Source: Pinus tabuliformis (lineage: Eukaryota > Streptophyta > Pinopsida > Pinales > Pinaceae). Taken from it: a DNA stretch of 64,000 nucleotides. Shown in pieces: positions 50,559 to 60,978 of the stretch (positions are counted from its first letter, which is position 1; every line of letters begins with the position of its first letter). Below the pieces are notes generated by a model. The model saw nothing but the letters and a program-made list of their open reading frames with translations. It did no database searches and was not told the DNA's origin. The stretch is taken from positions 1,021,681,208 to 1,021,745,207 of the forward strand of contig CM062804.1 in assembly GCA_031772625.1 (NCBI GenBank), given 5' to 3'. Both the position numbers and the translations under genes were made by a program.

Positions 50559-52349
50559 CCGAACATTCTGCCATTGAATCACATGTTTAGGATCGTAGAC
50601 GTATTGTTTCAGTACGGAAACATGAAAAACGTTGTGTATCTTAATATGGCTTGGTAAGGCAAGCTGATAAGCTACTGGCCCCACTTTTGCTAGAATCTGG
50701 AAAGGTCCAAAATAGCGAGGTGCCAGCTTGGCACACCCATTCCATTGCAAGGCACTCCTCCTGGTTTGGATTCTTACGAAGACATGGTCTCCGACCTGAA
50801 ACTCTTTGAACCTTCTCTTCCGGTCTGCAAAACTTTTTTGTCTGTCTTGAGCAGCCTTTAAGTTATTACGCACTTTCTTTACCATGTCCTCCATTTCTTT
50901 GAGCATATCCGGGCCAAATCTTAGCCTATCCTCAGGTCCACCCCAACTTGAGGGTGTGCGGCACTTCCGCCCATATAGAACCTCAAAGGGACTCAGTTGA
51001 GTTGACGTGTGATACCCGTTATTATACGCAAATTCAACCAAGTGAAGGTATTCCTCCCATTGGGTTGGTTTCATCATAACACATGCTCTCAGCATGTCTT
51101 CCACTACCTGATTCACTCGTTCCGTTTGGCCATCGGTCTGGGGATGATAAGCTGTGCTAAAGTTCAGCTGTGTTCCCAGTTCAGCAAACAAGGTCCTCCA
51201 AAAGGTTGATGTGAACTTAACATCACGATCTGAGATTATTACCTTTGGAAGTCCATGCAGCTTAAACACATTCTGCATGAAAATTTGAGCAATTTGCACC
51301 GCCTTATATGTGGATTGCACAGGTATGAAGTGTGCTGCCTTACTTAACTTATCTACCACCACCATAATAGAATCATTATTTTTCTTTGTTCGAGGCAGAC
51401 CGGTTATAAAATCCATGGATATAGTCTCCCATTTCCATTCCGGGATGGGCAAGGGTTGTAGCAGCCCCGCTGGGTGCAAATGCTCTGCCTTGATCTGTTG
51501 ACATTCCAAGCATCGTGCTAGATACTCAGCTACCTCCTTCTTCATTTTTGGCCAGTAATATTCCTTTCGCAGCGCGGTGACCATTTTCTGGTACCCTGGA
51601 TGCCCGGTATAATGGCTGATATGAAATTCATCCAGAATCAGTTTTCTAAGACTATCTTCGTCAGGCACATACAGCCTTTTATGGAAATACAGCATACCGG
51701 CATCGTCTAATTCATATCCTTGTTGTATTTCCTTGTCAGAATGCTGCTGTACTTGCTGTTTAATTTGCTGATATACAGCATCTTGATCAGCTGCTAACTT
51801 TATCTTTTCAAGTAAGGTACTCTGCCATTTACTAACCGAAATTCTGCACACACATTGCACCTTTCGACTCAAGGCATCAGCCACCCGATTCTCCTTTCCC
51901 TTCAAATGCTTTATTTCAAAATCAAACCCACTTAAAAAGTCTGCCCAACGAGCTTGTCTCGTATTTAAGGTGGGTTGACTGAAATAATTGGTTAAGCTGT
52001 GATGGTCTGTCAACAACAGAAATTTCCTTCCCAAAATGTAATGTCGCCACATTTTGAGTGCATGGATAACAGCTGCTAATTCCAAATCGTAAGCAGAGTA
52101 TCTCTGCTCATGTTCTTTTAGTTTCCGTGATTCGTATGCAATCACCCTTCCCTCTTGCATCAGCACTCCTCCCACACCTTCTTTACTCGCGTCAGTACAG
52201 ACCACGTAATCCTTATTAGGATCAGCTATACTCAATATGGGCGCGGTGGTGAGTAAGTGCTTGAGCCGCTCAAAGCTCTGCTAACATTCCGAAGTCCACT
52301 TAAATATCTTTCCCTTCTTTTGTAGGGAGGTGATAGGGTATGCTACCCT
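50559..52349 (-). pseudogene. RNase H and integrase of the chromovirus
   Basis: The open frame from 52235 is 572 codons, extended upstream in the same register to 52349 with one TAG near 52286. RNase H (about residues 10-130) has [25 protein letters not shown] and [10 protein letters not shown]. The integrase zinc finger (about 205-255) is [10 protein letters not shown] followed by CLECQQIK. The catalytic core shows the three acidic residues in [18 protein letters not shown] and [10 protein letters not shown]. The GPY/F-type module contains [19 protein letters not shown] near residue 520. Integrase inserts the DNA copy into the host chromosome. This is the best-preserved part of the element. 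Confidence 0.92.
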
Positions 52350-53246
52350 TTAAAATCCTTCCACAAACCTTCTATAATAACCCGCTAGCCCCATAAAGGA
52401 TCTGATATCTGCCACGTCCTTTGGTATGGGCCATTCCATTATTGTTCTAATCTTTTCAGGGTCCACTGCAATTCCTTCCTTTGTGATCACATGTCCTAAG
52501 TATTGTATTTCCTCCTTAAAGAAATCACACTTACTAAACTTTGCATATAGCTGATGTTCTCGCAAAGTTTGCAACACCACTCTAAGGTGTTCTTCATGCT
52601 CCTCCCTTGATCGGGAGTAAATCAGAATGTCGTCTATGAATATCAACACAAACTTATCTAAGAACTTGTGAAACACACTGTTCATCAAACACATGAAGGT
52701 AGCAAGTGCATTGGTCAGACCAAAAGGTAGCACCATGAATTCGTAATGTCCATACCGTGTTTTGAAAGTTGTCTTAGTGATATCCTCCTCTTTAATTCTG
52801 ATCTGATAATAACCAGATCGCAGATCAATCTTAGAGAATACCGTCGCTCCCTTTACCTGATCAAAAAGTTTGTCAATCCGAGGCAAAGGATATTTATTTT
52901 TGATTGTGAGCTTATTCAGCTGACGATAATCAATGCACATCCGGAAAGTTCCATCCTTCTTTTTGACAAATAACACTGGTGCTCCCCAGGGTGATACGTT
53001 GGGATGGATGTAATTCTTGTCTAACAGCTCCTGCAGTTGCATTTTTAATTCTGTTAGTTTTGGTACACTCATTCGGTATGGTGCCCGTGACACGGGTGCT
53101 GCTCCCGGAATCAATTCAATGGTGAAGTCCACATCTCTTTTAGGTGGTAGTCCTGGTACTTCCTCAGGAAAAACATCTACAAATTCTTGTACCACCGGAA
53201 TGTTGCCCAGCATGGCAGTTTTATCCTTCTGATTTGCGTAACCCAC
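52350..53246 (-). pseudogene. Reverse transcriptase of the chromovirus
   Basis: Open frame of 298 codons, bounded by TAG at 53247-53249 upstream and TAA at 52350-52352 downstream, both in the same register as the flanking domains. Motifs in order: [26 protein letters not shown] (first Asp), [21 protein letters not shown] (the xxDD box), [13 protein letters not shown]. Leu in LTNALATF and Cys after TFM are unusual changes at places normally Pro and Asp, which fits a decaying copy. It would copy the element RNA in virus-like particles in the cytoplasm. Confidence 0.93.
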
Positions 53247-53715
53247 CTAAATAGCATAAATTTGACATTTCTTCCTGATGCATTTAGCTAACTGAGATGA
53301 TGTAATGGGTCGAATCTGCACGGGATGTTTGATTCCTTGTAACTCCTGCTGCTCTCCACGGTCATCCTTATAGTAGATAGTTTTTGTCTTGAAATTCACT
53401 AAGGACCAATGTTTCTCCAACCAATCCATCCCAATCAGGATGTCATATGAACCCAGCGGTAGTATGTTTAAGTCTGCCACTATTGGCTGCCCTGCTATGG
53501 TTAAAGAGCAATTGTTTATTTTGGCCAAGATTCATCTCTTGGCTCCTGTAGCTAATTGAACCAGCCACGGATTTCTGAACTTTTCAGACTTTAACTTACA
53601 CTGTTCTACTATCTTTGGGCTAACATAACTTAAAGTAGTTCCTGGATCAATAAGAACAGCTATAGAAAGGTTTGAAATTTTACCTTCAAATTCAACCATA
53701 GATGGCTGGTACTCT
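53247..53715 (-). pseudogene. Aspartic protease region of the chromovirus
   Basis: Reading the register of the RT backwards, the protease starts near 53715. Its active-site loop is IDPG (LIDPGTTLSYVSP) around 53630-53660, where many relatives have DSG or DTG. A TGA at 53532-53534 interrupts it. Downstream ILPLGSYDILIGMDWLEKH is the typical second half of plant Ty3 proteases. A frameshift near 53715 separates it from gag. The enzyme would cleave the polyprotein. Confidence 0.82.
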
Positions 53716-54937
53716 GGCGGTCCTCCAAAGCTGCATTAATTCTGGGTACACTACGTGCCACGTCCCCAACAGTTGATGCTTCATGAATTTGGGATATCTG
53801 GTCCATCCCCTTCCGTTGTGGGCAGTTTTTAACATAGTGAGGTCCTCCACAGCCCCAACATTGAACTGGTGGTCTGGTCATCCCTTCACCTTCTGGCCTA
53901 ACAGGTTGCTCGCTTACTCTAGACTCACTTAATGGTCTAGATCAGGGCGCACTTCTTGCCACAGATCTGCTGTTAAACCCTTTACCAGCTCCCTTACTTC
54001 CCTGGCTGCGACCTCCCTTGCTGCTTCCAGCCATCCGACTGCTCTTTTTCTCATTCCATCTTTTATTTGAGGTATCCCCCTTCTGTTTGTTCTGCTGGTA
54101 GCAGATCCTTGCTTTACGGATAGCCTCATCCATGGTCCTAGGATTGTCAAACTCAATCCTCTCTCTTATATATGAAGGTAAGCTGCTTACAAACCTTTGA
54201 ACCTTGGCTTTCTCTTCCTTGATATAAGGTACATAACGTAGCAGAGAGGTAAAGCGATTAATGAACTCGTCCATAGTCTACTGCCCCAGTCTTAAATCAT
54301 GGAACTCTCTCGCTTTTTCATCATAGAAGCGCTCAGTTAGGTACTTTTCTTTGAAGTATTTCTAAAATTTCTCCCATGTAATGGTCCGTTCACTTACCCC
54401 CTTGACAATCTTGATTTCCTCCCACCACAAGGTTGCCTTACCTTGTAGCTTGAAAATAGCCAGTCTCGCCTTCAAATTGTAATCATACTCATACAACTGA
54501 AAATACTTATTCATATTTATTAACCATGCTTCTGCTGCCTCTTCCTGTTCTCCATCGAAATGTGGGGGTTTAATCTTCCGGAATTCTCCCTGCAGCTCCA
54601 TTTTCTGACATTTTGAGGTTTGCTGCTGTGGTGCATTATTTGAGTGATCCTCTTTGCCATCTGAATTTTCAGGTTCAATCCGATAGTCTTGTTTTTCTGT
54701 CATCCTCTACTGTTCCGCGCTGGGGTTAGATAAAGGTGGGTTTTGCCTGTCTGACAGACTCTTCAGAATTCTTTCCTGCTCTACAGTCAGATGCGCGTTG
54801 TCTTCTCGCAACCGTGCCATCTCATTTTTTAACTCCTGAACAGTTTCCAAGATCGCAAGGTTGGTACTTCGTGTTTCGTCACCCAACTGTACCCACAGCT
54901 CTAGATCTTCCAGCGGGTCACTGTCGTCTCCTTGCAT
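53716..54937 (-). pseudogene. gag of the chromovirus
   Basis: Starts at ATG 54937 (MQGDDSDPLEDLELWV), with a coiled-coil-like part (LREDNAHLTVEQERIL). The retrotransposon gag domain follows, with PHFDGEQEEAAEAWL, LQGKATLWWEE and FINRFTSLLRYVPY. Next is a basic Gly/Ser-rich segment and a zinc knuckle CWGCGGPHYVKNC near 53850. The knuckle spacing is CX2CX3HX4C, one residue shorter than the common form. In-frame stops lie after NPSAEQ (about 54704), after WEKF (54362-54364), near 54275 and near 53942. Gag would form the particle and bind RNA. The 180-base leader between LTR and ATG carries the primer site. Confidence 0.88.
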
Positions 54938-55100
54938 TTCGTTACTTTTTCCTTTTTCTTGGCTTAACTGTTAGCTGTTATAATTCTGTGTGTCACCCCT
55001 TCATAGACAGGAAAAAAAAAATTATCAGTTTCAAATATATGCGTGATGTATGCTTCTGCACCGTGAAACATGTCTTGTTTGAGGCCACAGTGTTGTAACT

Positions 55101-55114
55101 TGGCTCTGATACCA
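55101..55114 (-). promoter_or_regulatory. Primer binding site (initiator Met tRNA)
   Basis: The minus strand reads TGGTATCAGAGCCA, three bases after the LTR end. This is complementary to the 3' end of plant initiator methionine tRNA and is the usual primer site of plant LTR elements. Confidence 0.95.
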
Positions 55115-55117
55115 ATT

Positions 55118-58070
55118 TGTCACACCCTCATTCATATATATGTACACGTAAATAAAAAAATTTATTGTATACCCAATACATAACTTAACTATCCATATAT
55201 ATTATTATTTGTGCATAGATGCATCACTACTTAAGCCATGCATCGATTTCAAAGCATAAACTTATTATAATATCACTATTACTTTGAACCATGGTATATC
55301 TTTGCTTCCAAATATTAAGGTTATGCCATACGTGTTTTATGGAGGTCGGGCCTAACTATTGAACCCCCTCAGCATTGAGCATATGTTTATTGGGCTTGAG
55401 GCCTGATGGTCCGGCCGCAGCCCTTGCAGGTGCCAGCTCATACACTGCTTAAATGACTATGGTCCTTCATCGGACAGGTGGCCATCTGGCCATGTGATTT
55501 CTCGGGCTCGGGTTCCTTGGCTTTCCTGCTAAGCATGGACGGTCGAGATCTCGTCCTGGGAATGGATGGCGGGGATGAGTCCGAGGGTTTTACGGCATTA
55601 CAAAACCCCTTTGGAGCGAGCTCGGGGTTCATTTGCCTGTATTGCTCTTTCGACTCCGTCTCTGTGCCTAAGCGCTGGTTCGATTTCTCCAGGCTTACCT
55701 TTACTACCTGCTACCTCACCAACGGCCGTGAGGTTCCCAGCTCCAAACCTACTCAGGTATTACATTTTTCTCTGCAACTACTGGTTATTGTTTTACAATC
55801 TGCTGTAAGGTAGCGGCCTATACTAATTTGTGCTTTTGGTTATGGCGAATGCAGGTGAGTCGGTCAACCCTCATCGATGAAGTCGAGGTGACGGGTCTCG
55901 ATAGTCCAGCCTGCTCGACGGATCCAGGTAGGCTCTTGTCTAGCGTTTTCTGATTTCCTTTCATATGGGAGCACAAAACCCCCTCGGCCCTGAGCTATCA
56001 TTACTGCGTTTTCTGTTACAGACCGCCGTCGGCAAGCCGGTCTCTTGCTTGGCTTTTGCTGAGGTATTCTCCGAAGAGAACCCTCATGGTCGTTGTGATG
56101 TTTTTAATGACTGTTATAAGTCCATGAACCACCTAATAAGTTGTTGTTTCCAGCAAGGTTCATGCGTTCGATTTCTTATGTTTTATGGTTTAATGTGACA
56201 TTATTCTGCCTTTGCGGCATACCCAACTTGGGTCTCTGTAATTAATGAATGTTATACAGTATCGGCCTGGCCGTAAGACTTAGTTTCGTGATAGTAGCAC
56301 CAGCTTCCTTTATTAAAGTTATCTCCATTTTTCATTGTATATATGCTTGTTTTCCTGTCTGAGATTCACTGTCGATATTATTTTTGTTGAAAGATGTATG
56401 CACAGGTCGCTCTGTTTGAGCCCTCAGGACGGTTTCCGTTTCGTCCTTGGATAATATTCTTTGTTGCTTAAACACAACAATTCGATGCATGATGACTTGT
56501 TTATAAATTTACTATTTGTTGTCGTTGGTTCCATATTCGGCTACGGATATACTGTGCGCTTCCGCGACCACAGGACTCTTAACTTATTTAAAATATATTG
56601 TAGTTTATGCTTCATTCGTTTGATATATAGATATAAATGTTCATTCTGATATGTATATATACACATGCACTGTCCTGATATATAAACATGCCTTTGCTCT
56701 ATTATATATATGCATGCATTTGTCCTGATAGGTTCTATTATATATGCGCATGCATTTGTCCTAATATTTACACATGCATTTATTCTGATATATATATATA
56801 CACATGCATTTATACTGATGGATACACATGCATTGGCTTTGATATATACACATGCATTTGTCAATTTCACTAGCTTTTCATATGATTACTCTCGGTTAGC
56901 TAGGCTGACATTAGCATGTTGTTTTCCTATTCCACAATTATTGAATATATGACCGTTCTGAGTTAGTTCCTCAGTAGACCAGTTTCTCTGTTATTTTATA
57001 GACAAATGCTAGGGTTGCTAAACCCTAGTTTACAGTCGGTTACTGAATGACTCCTTCTGTTTTACACCGCTGAGGATTATACTTTCTCTAATATATTTTT
57101 CCTATTCGGACTAGCATGTTACCCATGCGTTTCCACTATTCACTTATTGCTCTTTCTATCATTGCAGTTATAAATCCGGCTACGGCCAGGGTTTCTACTC
57201 GAGTTCTGGGTTTTACAGACTCGTTTTTTTTGGTAGCACATAACATGCATGAATAGTTATATTCGAGTATTTCGACCCGCATGTTTCGGTGCCTAAAGTA
57301 CCTTTGGCATTCTGCCTGTTTCGTGCCAGATTTCTCTACCATTACACAGTCATTTCGTTATCTATGCCTCTGTGTTCTCTCTATTAACCGCAAGGTTAGA
57401 GATAGATCAGGTCCCTCAGTCGTTAACCTGTTCTTAGAATTAATACTACATTTGTGCAGTTATATGGACAACATGACAGTTCTAAGAACGAAACACAGTT
57501 CTTGTTTAACTACTATGGGATCGCCTTAAGTTTCCCATTTAATGCAAAAGGACTCTGAAGTTTGAAACAGTACCTCGTTCACCGGAGTCATGAATAGATA
57601 CTCAAGCAAATCACCTGTGCTTCGAGTCTGCTCGTCCACCCAGCCATGAGATCCATCTCTCAGATGGAATTCTCTCCCCCGAGCTATCTTGCAGGCCTCA
57701 AGCCCTCAACAAGATCTGTGCACCTTGTGTCTGGTTATCTGGTCCCTACCAGACTTAAACAATTTTTCCTTGATCACCTTTTTCCTTTTTCCTTGGAAAA
57801 AGAGCTCTTTTTGTCTGTCCCAATAGAACAGAAATTCCTCCCCACATCCGGGACTTTTCCTGTTTGGGAGGGCAGTTCCCAATCAGTTATTACAACTGAT
57901 CACTTTCTTTGAAATCCACCTCCCAAAGGCTGCCAGCATTTCAAGAACATATTTAATTTATTCAACCATGTAGTTTATCACAGTTTTGTTTCTTTTAAAC
58001 ATAAACAACAACTACTCTATTGTCTTTTACCATAGTAAAATTCACATTTACATTTACTGGGGTCATTACA
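55118..58070 (-). repeat. 5' LTR of the chromovirus
   Basis: 2,953 bases, partner of 47291-50262. Transcription of the element would begin here and run leftward. It holds the CATGCA-rich array at 56643-56870, about 1.2-1.4 kb into the LTR in element orientation, which is a plausible U3 position. I could not choose one TATA box because the array itself is full of TATATA. Confidence 0.97.
56643..56870. repeat. CATGCA-rich minisatellite in the 5' LTR
   Basis: Same array as 48833-49060, again with seven CATGCA cores and small differences in the TATATA spacers. Confidence 0.85.
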
Positions 58071-58075
58071 TTTAT
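58071..58075. repeat. Target site duplication (right)
   Basis: TTTAT, matching 47286-47290. Confidence 0.95.
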
Positions 58076-58409
58076 GTCTACGGTAATTGTGCAATTGTGT
58101 TTTTTTGTGATTTTATATAATTAATTTATTGATTTTAGAAAGTTCTGGACATTAAGAATAAATATTGAGTTGGGTGCGATTTTCCTCAACACCTTTTGAT
58201 ACTATTTATATAAATTTTACAATTTTTTTAATTAAAGAGTTGTTCTCATAATTACTTATTTAAATTGCAATTTTTTTATACATATTATTTTTTATATTAT
58301 CATGTATATATTGATATATGAATTATCAATCTAAAAAATGAATCAATAAGTATTATAAATAAAGCGAATGAAATGATATGGAATTTTTTATTTTCTTTAT
58401 AGGTTTTTT
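58076..58409. other. AT-rich DNA between the Ty3 element and the GGA tract
   Basis: No gene seen. It was contiguous with 47285 before the Ty3 insertion. Confidence 0.7.
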
Positions 58410-60962
58410 GAGGAGGCCAGATAGGTGGAGGTGGAGGTGGCAGAGGAGGAGGAGGAGGAGGAAAAGGAAGTTGAGGAGGAGGTGGAGGTGGTGGTGGCAG
58501 TGGAGGTGGCGGAGGGGGAGGTGGTGGAAGTTGACATGATGGAGGAGGAGACAGACGTAAAGGTGGTGGAGGAGTTGGAGGTGGAGGAGGAGGTGGAGGA
58601 GGTGGAGGAGGTGGAGGAGGAGGAGGATGTGGACGTGGAGGTGGTGGAAGAGGAGGTTGAGGAGGAGGAGGAGGCGAAGGTGGAGGTGGAGGAGGTGTTG
58701 CTGGAGCTGCTGAAGGAGCGGATGGAGGTGGAGGCGGAGGAGGAGGAGTTGGTTGTGGTGGTGGTGTTGGAGGAGGATGAGGATAAGACGGAGGTGGAGG
58801 TGGCAACAAAGGAGGAGGAGGAGGAGGAGGTGGAGGTGGTGGTGGAGGTAGAGGTAGAGGCAGAGGTGGACATGGTGGAGGAGGTGGAGGCGGAGGTGGT
58901 GAAGGTGGAAGTGGAGGTGGTGGAGGTGGAGGAAGATGAGGTGGAGGAGGAGGAGGTCGTGGTGGAGGAGATAGAGGTGGAGGAGGACGAGGTGGAGGAG
59001 GAGGAGGTCGTAGTGGAGGAGGTAGAGGTGGTGGAGGCGGAGATGGAGGAGGAGGAGGAGGAGGAGGTAGTGGATGTGGAGGTGGTGGTGGTGGTGGAGA
59101 ATATGGTGGAGGAAGAGGTGGTCGAGGAGGAGGAGGAGGAGGAGGTGGTGGTGGTAGTGGTCAAGTAGGAGGTAGAGATGGAGGTGCAGTAGGTGAAGAA
59201 GGAGGAGGTGGACGTGGAGGAGGAGGAGGTGGACGTGGAGGAGGAGGAGGTGTAGGTCGAGGAGTAGAACAAGGAGGATGAGGAGGGGTAAAAGGTGGTG
59301 GAGGAGGTAGAGTTGGAGGTGGAGGAAGAGGTGGTGGAGGAGGCAGTGAAGGAAGAGGTGTGGGTGGGGGTGGAGGAGAAGGAGGGTGAGGAGGTGCTGG
59401 TGGAGAAGGTGAAGTTGGAGTTGGAGGAGGAGGAGGTGGATGTTGTGGAGGTGGAGGTGGCAGAGGAGGTGGAGGTGGAGGTGGAGGTGGTCGAGGAGCA
59501 GGTGGTGTAGGTGGATATCATGGAGGAGGAGGTGGAGTTGGAGGCGATGAAGGTGAATGTGTAGCTCAAAGAAGAGGTAGAGGAGGTGAAAGTGGAGGTG
59601 GAGGTAGTGGTCGAGTAGGAGGTTGTGGTGGAGGAGGAGGCAGTGCTGAAAGAGGAGGCAAAGTGGGATGGGTAGGTGATGGAGGAGGAGGTGGTGGTGG
59701 AGGAAGAGGCAAAGCTAGAAGAGGAGGCAAAGTGGGAGGTCGAGGGGTTGGAGGAGGTGGAGGTGTAGGTGGTGTAGGCGGATATGGTGTAGGAGGAGGT
59801 GGAGGTGGAGGTCATGGTGGTGGAGGAGGAGGAGGTGGAGGAGGAGGAGGAGGTGTTGGTAGACGAGGAGGCAGAGCGAGAAGGGGAGGTGGTGGAGGAG
59901 GAGGAGGTGGAGTTGGAGGAGGAGGAGGAGGATAAGGTGGATGAGAGGTTGGAGGTTGAGGTGGTGGACGTGGAGGTGGTGGTGGAGTAGGAGGTGGTGG
60001 AGATATAGGTGGTGGTAGAGGAGGTGGAGGAGGAGGAGAAGATAAAGGTGGTGGAGAAGGAGGTGGAGTAGGAAGAGGAGGAGGAGGTGGATGTGGAGTT
60101 GGAGGTGGAGGAGGAGGTGAAGGTGGAGGTGTAGGTTGAGGTGGATTAGGAGGAGGAGGAGGGGTTTGAGAGGGTGGAGGTGGATGAGAGGGTGGAGGCT
60201 AAGGTGCTGGAGGTGGAGGTGGTGGTAGAGATATAGGTGGCAGTGGAGGAGGTAGAGGAGGATGAGAAGATGGAGGTGGTGGAGAAGGAGGTGGAGGAGG
60301 AAGAGGAGGAGGAGGAGGAGGAGGTGGATGTGGAGTTGGAGGTGGAGGAGAGGTGAAGGTGGAGGTGGAGGTTGAGGTGGATTAGGAGGAGGAGTTGGTG
60401 GAGGTGGAGGAGGAGGAGGGGATTGAGAAGGAGGTAGTGGAGGTGGTGGTGGATGTGGAGGTGGAGGTGGAGGATGAGGTGAAGGAGATGAAAGTGGAGT
60501 TGGAGGTCGATGTAGATGAATTGCTAGTGGAGGTGGACGAAGAGGTTGAGGTGGTGCTATAGGAGTTGGAGGTGGAGGCGACAGGAGAGGCATAGGCAAA
60601 GGTGGTGGAGGAGGTGGGGATGGAAGTGGGGGAAGAGGAGGTGGAGGTGGAGGAGGAGAAAGAGGAGGTGGAGGTGGAGTTAGAGAAAGAGGAGGTGGAG
60701 GTGGAGGAGGAGAAAGAGGAGGAGGGGGAGGTGGAGGTGGAGGTGGAGGTGGAGGAGGGGGTTGAGGTTGAGGTTGTGGAGGTGGTGGAGGATGTTGAGG
60801 TGGTGGAGGAAATGGAGGTGGTGGTGGATGTTGAGGTGGTGGAGGAGGATGAGGAGGAGAAGGTGGTGGAGGTGGAGGTGGAGGAGAGGAGGTGGTGGAT
60901 GTGGACAAGGAGGGGGAGGAGGAGGAGGAGGAGGAGGTGGAGGTGGAATTTGAGGTGGAATA
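58410..60962. repeat. 2.5-kb GGA/GGT low-complexity tract
   Basis: The plus strand is built of GGA, GGT, GTG and GAA triplets with scattered variants and almost no C. The minus strand is correspondingly rich in CCT and CCA. There is no fixed longer unit, although blocks such as GAGGAGGAGGTCGTGGTGGA recur with changes. All six frames are long and open because stop codons are rare in such DNA: plus-strand frames read Glu/Val or Gly, minus-strand frames read Pro, Ser/Thr or Leu/His. None has a credible start, signal peptide or non-repeat domain, so I do not call a gene. The right edge touches the first kinase exon relic at 60979. Confidence 0.95.
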
Positions 60963-60978
60963 GGTGAATGATCTATAG

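Larger units (their letters stand above)
47291..58070 (-). mobile_element. Ty3/gypsy chromovirus LTR retrotransposon, full length but inactive
   Basis: The element is 10,780 bases and transcribed from the minus strand. From its 5' end: LTR (55118-58070), primer site (55101-55114), gag, protease, reverse transcriptase, RNase H, integrase, chromodomain, polypurine tract (50263-50274) and LTR (47291-50262). The LTRs begin TGTAATGACC and end GGGTGTGACA in element orientation. The domain order with integrase last and a terminal chromodomain makes it a chromovirus. The long LTRs fit the Tekay/Del group, but I cannot confirm that without a tree. The LTRs differ by about 3% in the most variable part compared by eye. 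With eight or so internal stops and one frameshift it cannot make its own proteins. Confidence 0.97.
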
